Source of the DNA: Salinimicrobium sp.
Lineage (GTDB): Bacteria; Bacteroidota; Bacteroidia; Flavobacteriales; Flavobacteriaceae
Direction: 5' to 3'
Assembly: GCA_024635665.1 (NCBI GenBank)
Contig: JAGXIM010000155.1
Location: forward strand, 1 to 34,285
Length of the DNA stretch: 34,285 nucleotides
In this document: piece after piece, positions 28,098 to 34,285 of the stretch
How positions within the stretch are numbered: the stretch's first letter is position 1
Layout of the letters: the number at the start of each line of letters is the position of its first letter
Notes under the pieces: generated by a model
The model's database searches: none
The model's input: only the letters and a program-made list of their open reading frames with translations
Told to the model about the DNA's origin: nothing
Program-made: the position numbers and the translations under genes

Positions 28098-29285
28098 TTG
28101 AAGAAAGACTTTTTTAAATACCAGGCGCAAACCTCGCCTTTCCCGTTGGCTATGGATGTTTCCCACGCCACCGGTTCCTATATTTATTCCACAGAAGGCA
28201 AAAAATACCTTGATTTTGTGGCAGGCGTTTCTGCCTGTAGTCTCGGTCACCGGCATCCAAAAGTAGTAAATGCGGTAAAAGAACAGTTGGACAAATACCT
28301 GCACGTGATGGTTTACGGGGAATACGCCCAGGGCCCAGCCGTAGAATTGTGCAAATTGCTCGCCGATCTTCTCCCTGCACCCCTGGAAAAAACATATCTC
28401 ACCAATTCTGGCACCGAGGCCATTGAAGGTTCCCTCAAACTTGCCCGTAGGTACACCGGCCGAACAGAATTGATCGCTGCCAAAAATGCTTATCATGGCA
28501 ATACGATGGGATCTTTGAGTTTGATGACCTATGAAGAACGGCAGAAACCTTTTCGGCCATTGATTGGGGATGTTTCTTTTATTGATTTTAATGAAACCAA
28601 AGACCTTCAGAAAATAACCGACAAAACGGCAGCTGTCATCCTGGAGACGATTCAAGGTGGCGCCGGGTTCATACTTCCGGAAAAGGATTACCTCAAAAAG
28701 ATCAAAAAAAGGTGCGAAGAAGTGGGAGCACTCCTAATTCTGGACGAGATCCAGCCCGGTTTCGGCCGTACCGGAAAATTGTTTGGGTTCCAACATTTTG
28801 ACATTGTACCCGATATTCTCGTGATGGGAAAAGGCATGGGTGGTGGTTTACCAATTGGGGCTTTCACAGCTTCTTCAGAAATCATGAATGTCTTGAGTGA
28901 CCGGCCCAAAATGGGACATATCACTACTTTTGGGGGAAACCCGGTTATTGCCGCCGCCGCACTGGCCACACTCAAGGAGATAACTCAAAGCAATCTTATG
29001 GCGGAAATTGCTGAAAAAGAAGCACTTTTCAGAAAACTTCTGGTACATCCACTAATCCGTGAAATTAGAGGGAAAGGACTGATGCTCGCACCTATTCTTG
29101 CTTCCGAGGAAATCGCCAACAAATTGGTGCTTCGGGCACAGGACAACGGCCTGATCCTCTTCTGGTTACTCTTTGAGAAAAAGGCGGTAAGGATTTCGCC
29201 GCCGCTCACAATTTCCAGCGAAGAAATAAAGGAAGGTTGCGGCATCGTTATTGCTATATTAGAAGATTTACAACAGACGGCTTAA
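28098..29285 (+). CDS. Class III PLP-dependent aminotransferase
   Basis: TNSGTEAIEGSLKLARRYTGR, LILDEIQPGFGRTGKLFGFQHFDIVPDILVMGKGMGGGLPIGA; TTG start. Confidence 0.93.
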   Translation: MKKDFFKYQAQTSPFPLAMDVSHATGSYIYSTEGKKYLDFVAGVSACSLGHRHPKVVNAVKEQLDKYLHVMVYGEYAQGPAVELCKLLADLLPAPLEKTYLTNSGTEAIEGSLKLARRYTGRTELIAAKNAYHGNTMGSLSLMTYEERQKPFRPLIGDVSFIDFNETKDLQKITDKTAAVILETIQGGAGFILPEKDYLKKIKKRCEEVGALLILDEIQPGFGRTGKLFGFQHFDIVPDILVMGKGMGGGLPIGAFTASSEIMNVLSDRPKMGHITTFGGNPVIAAAALATLKEITQSNLMAEIAEKEALFRKLLVHPLIREIRGKGLMLAPILASEEIANKLVLRAQDNGLILFWLLFEKKAVRISPPLTISSEEIKEGCGIVIAILEDLQQTA

Positions 29286-29383
29286 GCTGTTGATTACTTT
29301 GTTAACAACAAATCTATGATAGACTTTAGTCGCTATAGAACATTTATAACTTTAATACTGACGAAATCAGTAACAATCTGCTT

Positions 29384-30784
29384 ATGCAATTAAGTCAAAA
29401 CGAAGAAAACAATTTCTCCCTTTCCCGTTTCGAATCCATGCTCAAGACCAATGATGTGTTGTTTTTTGATTCCAACGAGTTTGAAAATATCATTCACCAC
29501 TATTTAGAGAACGGCAAAATAGCTCTGGCTAAAAAAGCGGTCAAGCTTGGCCTTTCTCAACATCCAGGCTCTTCTAATCTCAAACTTTTCCAGGTAGAAA
29601 TACTTGTGTTTGAGGACAAATTGGATATAGCGGACGGTATTTTGGACGAAATTTACGATTTGGAGACTTCCAACGAAGAAATCTATATACAAAAGGCAAA
29701 CATTTTGTCGAAGAAGGACCAGCACCAGGAAGCGATAAAAATGCTTGAAATTGCATTGGATATTACTTTTGATGAAGCTGATGTTTATTCCCTGTTGGGA
29801 ATGGAATACCTTTTTCTTGAGGATTTTGAGAATGCAAAACAGAATTTCATGAAGTGCTTGGAAGCCGATCAGGAAGATTATTCGGCTTTGTACAATGTCA
29901 TGTATTGTTTCGACTTTTTGGAACAAAAACAAGGTGCGATCGAATATCTGAATTCTTTTCTCGACCGTAACCCTTATTGTGAAGTGGGCTGGCACCAGTT
30001 GGGAAAACAATACTTTGATCTTAAAAATTACAAAAAAGCACTTGCAGCTTTTGATTTTGCCATAATAAGCGATGATTATTTTATCGGTGCCTACCTTGAA
30101 AAAGGAAAGGTGCTTGAAAAAATGGGCAAGTATAACGAAGCCATTGAGAATTATAAGATTACAATGGATCTCGACGACCCTACTTCTTTTGCATACCTCC
30201 GAATTGGGAAGTGCTACGAGAAACTGGACCTCGACGAATTGGCCTTGAAAAATTACCGGCAAACCGTTCATGAAGATCCTTTATTGGACAAAGGCTGGAT
30301 CGCCATTACAGATTTCTTCTATAAAAAAGGAAATCACCGCAAAGCGCTTTACTATATCAACAAAGCCATTAATATTGATGGCGAAAATGTGCTGTACTGG
30401 AAACGCTACGCTCGCATCAACACTAAGCTACTCAACCTGGAAGAAGCCGAAAGGGGCTACAGAAGAAGTCTCGAATTGGGCAATTATGAGCTGGAAACCT
30501 GGATCAAAAGATGCGATATCCTGATTGACCTTGGCGAATATGAAGCTGCGATCCAAAACTTGCTGCAGGCAGTGGAGTTTTATCCAGAAACAGCCGAGAT
30601 TGAATACCGGCTTGCTGGGCTGCACTTCATGCTCCAGGAGGCAGAAAAAGGATATTTCCACCTGAACAACGGGTTGACGATGGACTATGAATATTACATC
30701 ATCATTGAGGAATTGTTCCCCTCTATTTTCGCCCGTAAATCGGTAAAAGATAAAATCAGGTTGCACCTTAAATCATGCAGTTAA
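29384..30784 (+). CDS. Large tetratricopeptide-repeat protein
   Basis: Successive TPR units (YSLLGMEYLFLEDFENAKQNFMKCLEADQ, GAYLEKGKVLEKMGKYNEAIENYKITMDLD, AYLRIGKCYEKLDLDELALKNYRQTV); no signal peptide. Confidence 0.93.
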   Translation: MQLSQNEENNFSLSRFESMLKTNDVLFFDSNEFENIIHHYLENGKIALAKKAVKLGLSQHPGSSNLKLFQVEILVFEDKLDIADGILDEIYDLETSNEEIYIQKANILSKKDQHQEAIKMLEIALDITFDEADVYSLLGMEYLFLEDFENAKQNFMKCLEADQEDYSALYNVMYCFDFLEQKQGAIEYLNSFLDRNPYCEVGWHQLGKQYFDLKNYKKALAAFDFAIISDDYFIGAYLEKGKVLEKMGKYNEAIENYKITMDLDDPTSFAYLRIGKCYEKLDLDELALKNYRQTVHEDPLLDKGWIAITDFFYKKGNHRKALYYINKAINIDGENVLYWKRYARINTKLLNLEEAERGYRRSLELGNYELETWIKRCDILIDLGEYEAAIQNLLQAVEFYPETAEIEYRLAGLHFMLQEAEKGYFHLNNGLTMDYEYYIIIEELFPSIFARKSVKDKIRLHLKSCS

Positions 30785-30789
30785 TTCTG

Positions 30790-30797
30790 TAACTTTG
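30790..30797 (+). promoter_or_regulatory. -7-like promoter element upstream of DUF368 pair
   Basis: TAACTTTG; overlaps the TTG start (30795) of the ORF track, so ATG 30819 is preferred. Confidence 0.45.
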
Positions 30798-30818
30798 CGC
30801 ACTTCTAAAAAAAAGATA

Positions 30819-31766
30819 ATGCGACGAAGTTTTCTTGATTACCTTATCATTTCTTTCAAAGGTATGGCAATGGGCGCCGCAGACGTGGTTCCAGGAGTTT
30901 CAGGCGGTACAATAGCCTTTATTTCGGGGATTTATGAAGAGTTGATCCGCACAATTAGTGGTGTGGATCTAAGGTTGCTAAAGACGTGGAAGCGGGAAGG
31001 TTTTTCCAAAATGTGGGAAGAACTCAACGGCAACTTTATTGTTGCGTTATTAACCGGGATTTTTTTTAGCGTCTTCACGGTAATGCGCCTGGCAAATTAC
31101 CTGCTGGAGAACCATCCAATCCTCATTTGGGCATTCTTTTTTGGGCTTGTTCTGGCCAGTATTTATTATGTGGGCAATCAAATTCCAAAGTGGTCCTTTA
31201 ACGTTTTTCTTTTCCTGGTGATAGGTGCAGCAGTTGCTTTTTACCTCACCACCCTTCCACCTATGGCTGCTGCGGCCAGTGAGCTTTACCTGTTCTTTGC
31301 CGGTGCCATTGCAATTTGTGCCATGATCCTGCCCGGAATTTCGGGAGCTTTCATACTTGTGCTTTTGGGAGCTTATAAAACAATTAGCGAAGCCACCCAT
31401 GACTTTGATTTCAAGACCCTGGGGATCTTTGCTCTGGGTGCAATTTTTGGATTGCTTTCTTTTTCACGCCTGCTCAAATGGTTATTTTTGAACTACAGCA
31501 CCCTTACCCTGGCAACTTTGACCGGTTTTATCGCGGGATCATTAAATAAAATATGGCCATGGAAAAGGATTTTGGAAACCGAAATGTACGGGGGTAAATC
31601 TGTCAGCATTCGGGAAGAATCTGTCATGCCCTGGAATTTTGACGCCGAACCACATACCATGCAGGCTTTTTTCCTAATGCTTGCAGGCTTTCTGGTTATT
31701 CTTATCTTAGAGCGCCTGGCTGTAAAAAAACCTGTTCAGGAACATGCAGAAAACCCGAACGTTTAG
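30819..31766 (+). CDS. DUF368 membrane protein (candidate polyprenyl-phosphate translocase, PopT-like), copy 1
   Basis: KGMAMGAADVVPGVSGGTIAFISGIYEELI, CAMILPGISGAFILVLLGAY, many TMs. Confidence 0.92.
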   Translation: MRRSFLDYLIISFKGMAMGAADVVPGVSGGTIAFISGIYEELIRTISGVDLRLLKTWKREGFSKMWEELNGNFIVALLTGIFFSVFTVMRLANYLLENHPILIWAFFFGLVLASIYYVGNQIPKWSFNVFLFLVIGAAVAFYLTTLPPMAAAASELYLFFAGAIAICAMILPGISGAFILVLLGAYKTISEATHDFDFKTLGIFALGAIFGLLSFSRLLKWLFLNYSTLTLATLTGFIAGSLNKIWPWKRILETEMYGGKSVSIREESVMPWNFDAEPHTMQAFFLMLAGFLVILILERLAVKKPVQEHAENPNV

Positions 31767-32766
31767 CGATAAATTTTTCCTGGTCCTAAAAGGCCTTGCC
31801 ATGGGTGCTGCCAATAAAGTGCCCGGTGTATCTGGCGGGGTCATTGCATTCGTAGCTGGTTTTTACGAGGAATTTATCTTTTCCCTGAGAAGGATCAACT
31901 ACAACTCGCTGAAACTTTTAATCAACGGCAGGTTTAAAAGCCTTTATTATTACACCAATGCCCGCTTCCTTGGACTCCTCATCCTGGGCATGGTCATTAG
32001 CTATTTCAGTGTTTCCCTGCTCCTCGATTACCTGCTTACGCACTACGAACTTTATGTGTGGGCCGCTTTCTTCGGAATGATCCTCGGGTCCATTTATTAC
32101 ATCACTAAAGATTTTGATGACTGGAACTTCAGGAACATCGTATTTGTCCTACTCGGGACCATCGCCGGCGTGGGTATAAGCTGGCTGGAACCGGCTGCTG
32201 AAAATGATAACCTCTGGTTTGTTTTTTTGTGTGGAATCGTTGGCGTCTCTGGAATGACGTTGCCCGGCCTGTCCGGTTCTTTCATCCTTATCCTTTTTGG
32301 CAATTATGTGCTTTTATTGGTGGATTCTGTAAACGCTTTGTCTGAAACCATGACCGATATAGTCGCCTGGGACTTCTCTTTTCTGGAAAATGTAGAACGA
32401 ATGCGGCTTGTAAAGGTGTTGCTTGTTTTTACCCTCGGCTCCATAGCCGGATTGGTAAGCCTTTCGCATGTACTCGGTTGGCTTCTGAAGCATTATAAAA
32501 ATGCCACTTTTGCTGTCATTATTGGCTTTATCACCGGATCTTTGGGCGTGGTATGGCCCTGGAAAGAAGCCCAATTTCGGAGAGATGACGAAGGTGTTTT
32601 TCTTCTAGACAAAAGCGGGAACCAAATAATCGACAATTACGACCGTTTTTTACCAGATTTGGGCAATCCCAACACATGGATCGCCACTTTTTTCATCGTT
32701 CTTGGTGCTTTTCTCGTGTTGTGGTTAGCCTGGTATGAACATAGAAATAAAATATTAGATGCGTAA
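31744..32766 (+). CDS. DUF368 membrane protein, copy 2
   Basis: KGLAMGAANKVPGVSGGVIAFVAGFYEEFI, SGMTLPGLSGSFILILFGNY; overlaps copy 1 by 23 bp. Confidence 0.92.
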   Translation: MQKTRTFSDKFFLVLKGLAMGAANKVPGVSGGVIAFVAGFYEEFIFSLRRINYNSLKLLINGRFKSLYYYTNARFLGLLILGMVISYFSVSLLLDYLLTHYELYVWAAFFGMILGSIYYITKDFDDWNFRNIVFVLLGTIAGVGISWLEPAAENDNLWFVFLCGIVGVSGMTLPGLSGSFILILFGNYVLLLVDSVNALSETMTDIVAWDFSFLENVERMRLVKVLLVFTLGSIAGLVSLSHVLGWLLKHYKNATFAVIIGFITGSLGVVWPWKEAQFRRDDEGVFLLDKSGNQIIDNYDRFLPDLGNPNTWIATFFIVLGAFLVLWLAWYEHRNKILDA

Positions 32767-33493
32767 ATTTGGACTTATTGGACGGAATATTTCCTACTCG
32801 TTTTCACCGAATTATTTTGCTGAAAAATTCAGCAGGGAAAAAATAGATGCATCCTACCAAAATTTTGATCTGCAGGATCTTTCTGAATTTCCGGAGATCC
32901 TCAGAAAAAACAAAGGGCTGGAAGGTTTAAATGTGACCATTCCATATAAAGAATCAATTTTGCCCTTTTTGGATAGCATAGCTCCTATAGCTTCAGAAAT
33001 TGGTGCGGTAAATACCATAAAAATCAGCAAAAGCGGAAAACTTACTGGTTTCAACACAGATTATTATGGATTTTTGGAAGCAATCCGGCCTTTTCTGAAG
33101 GAACAGCATAAAAAAGCCCTTATCCTTGGCACCGGCGGCGCTTCCAAAGCTGTGGTTTACGCGCTGAAATCAGAAAATATTGAAACCACCTTTGTTTCCA
33201 GAAAACCATCCAAAAATGCCATTTCCTACGAAGATTTGGATAAAGAAGTTCTGGAAGATCATCTTTTAATCATCAATGGTACACCCCTTGGAACCTTTCC
33301 AAATACCGGTGATTTTCCCAAAATCCCTGTGCAAAACCTCACTCCAGGACATCTGGTTTTCGACCTCATATATAATCCGCCGACAACCAAACTTATGGAA
33401 CTCGCAAAAATAAATGGGGCCACAGTTACAAATGGCCTAAAAATGCTGGAATTACAAGCTGAAAAAGCCTGGGAAATTTGGCAGCAGGATTAA
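32759..33493 (+). CDS. aroE: Shikimate dehydrogenase
   Basis: GLIGRNISYSFSPNYF, GLNVTIPYKE, GAVNTIK, ILGTGGASKAVVYAL, FDLIYNPPTTKLM; overlaps DUF368 copy 2 by 8 bp. Confidence 0.95.
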   Translation: MRKFGLIGRNISYSFSPNYFAEKFSREKIDASYQNFDLQDLSEFPEILRKNKGLEGLNVTIPYKESILPFLDSIAPIASEIGAVNTIKISKSGKLTGFNTDYYGFLEAIRPFLKEQHKKALILGTGGASKAVVYALKSENIETTFVSRKPSKNAISYEDLDKEVLEDHLLIINGTPLGTFPNTGDFPKIPVQNLTPGHLVFDLIYNPPTTKLMELAKINGATVTNGLKMLELQAEKAWEIWQQD

Positions 33494-33602
33494 AGCAGCC
33501 TTTAAATCCCACCCATACAAATCGGTGTAATCCCTTGTTAGGTTTGACGGGAGTTATTATCTTTCAGAATTATTTACGAATGAGAACCTAACATTGAAAG
33601 AT

Positions 33603-34285
33603 ATGTCTGACAAAGAAAACCTGCCCGAGAAAAAGCTTTCGGAAAATGAAGATAAGAACCTTGAAAAAAAGGTGAAAAAGGAACAACCGGAAACTCTTCA
33701 GCCAGCGGATCAAATAGTTGAAAAACCTTCCGAAGAAAAAGGCAATGAGGAAAAAAACGATGCCATAGAAGATGCGATGGTCGATGAGGCCAGCACTTCA
33801 GAAAAGAAGGGCAATACAACCCAATCCTCTCCAGAAGCTGCACTGCACTCTGACGAAGAAGATGAGGCAAAGGCTGAAGCCGCTTCCCAGGAAAGTATTT
33901 CCGGCGAACAAAACTCGGAAGACACATCTAAGAAGCAAAAATCGGAACCGGAAGAACCTTTAGAAGCCGAGAAAAAACTTGCAGCTTCCCAACCCGAAGA
34001 AGAAAAAAAACCTTCCAAAAATGACATTTCTGAAGGGGAAGAAACTGCAGTAAAATCAACTTCAGAAGCTTCTGAAGATGATAAAATCCAGGAAGATAAA
34101 GAGGAAACTTCGACTCCAAAGCAAAAATCCGAACCGGAAGAACCTTTAGAAGCCGGGAAAAAACTTGCAGCTTCCCAACCCGAAGAAGAAAAAAACCCTT
34201 CCAAAAATGACATTTCTGAAGGGGAAGAAACTGCAGTAAAATCAACTTCAGAAGCTTCTGAAGATGATAAAATCCAGGAAGATAA
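33603..34285 (+). CDS. Low-complexity acidic N-terminus of a large protein, probably DUF349 family, truncated by window edge
   Basis: Open frame from ATG 33603 to window end: MSDKENLPEKKLSENEDKNLEKK...; E/K/S-rich; position after aroE suggests DUF349 (inference). Confidence 0.7.
   Translation, partial: MSDKENLPEKKLSENEDKNLEKKVKKEQPETLQPADQIVEKPSEEKGNEEKNDAIEDAMVDEASTSEKKGNTTQSSPEAALHSDEEDEAKAEAASQESISGEQNSEDTSKKQKSEPEEPLEAEKKLAASQPEEEKKPSKNDISEGEETAVKSTSEASEDDKIQEDKEETSTPKQKSEPEEPLEAGKKLAASQPEEEKNPSKNDISEGEETAVKSTSEASEDDKIQED
33933..34285 (+). repeat. In-frame tandem duplication, 186-bp period (62 aa)
   Basis: Copy from 33933 (aagcaaaaatcggaaccgg...) repeated from 34119 (aagcaaaaatccgaaccgg...) with 3 substitutions over 167 visible bp; second copy reaches the window edge. 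Confidence 0.95.

Noticed and set aside
28053-28655. 200-aa minus-strand ORF over the aminotransferase
   Set aside because: Antisense to a confident class III aminotransferase with no supporting start context.
29504-30271. 255-aa minus-strand ORF inside the TPR gene
   Set aside because: Antisense to a well-supported TPR protein; translation is Phe/Ile/Val-rich with no family features.
33710-34245. Long minus-strand ORFs (167 aa and 105 aa, Ser/Phe-rich with internal repeats) at the right edge
   Set aside because: They are antisense to the E/K-rich repeat; GAA/TCT/TTC-biased low-complexity DNA leaves several frames open. The plus-strand frame from 33603 is the credible one.
1-34285. Defence, toxin-antitoxin, CRISPR, prophage or integrative element
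   Set aside because: No repeats-with-spacers, integrase, transposase, nuclease/ATPase defence pairs or TA-like small gene pairs seen; gene content is core metabolism and housekeeping.

Overview
This 34.3-kb window looks like ordinary chromosomal core sequence from a Bacteroidota/Flavobacteriaceae bacterium. That assignment is inference from gene content, A/T-rich TAnnTTTG-type promoters and gene order such as spoT-fur-purA and aroE-DUF349. I see about 28 coding sequences and no tRNA, rRNA, CRISPR, transposase, phage or recognisable defence island. Recognisable genes include mutL, ribH, recF, a DUF721/DciA-like gene, pcm, ndk, a DHH/DHHA1 phosphoesterase, gldI, a cyclophilin-FKBP fusion, pepD, DUF3810, an amidohydrolase pair, a SpoU methyltransferase, an M48 protease, spoT/rel, fur, purA, an OstA/LptA-like gene, a class III aminotransferase, a TPR protein, two tandem DUF368 genes, aroE and a truncated DUF349-type ORF. 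I found no clear undescribed multi-gene system. The best second-look items are: a degenerate 7-bp-phased repeat tract at 20774-20864 that abuts or enters the start of the M48 protease; -7-like promoter elements placed so close to start codons that leaderless transcripts are predicted; a recent in-frame 186-bp (62-aa) tandem duplication at the right edge; one catalytic amidohydrolase domain linked to two degenerate ones; and tandem divergent DUF368 (candidate polyprenyl-phosphate translocase) genes. All calls are by eye, with no database search.
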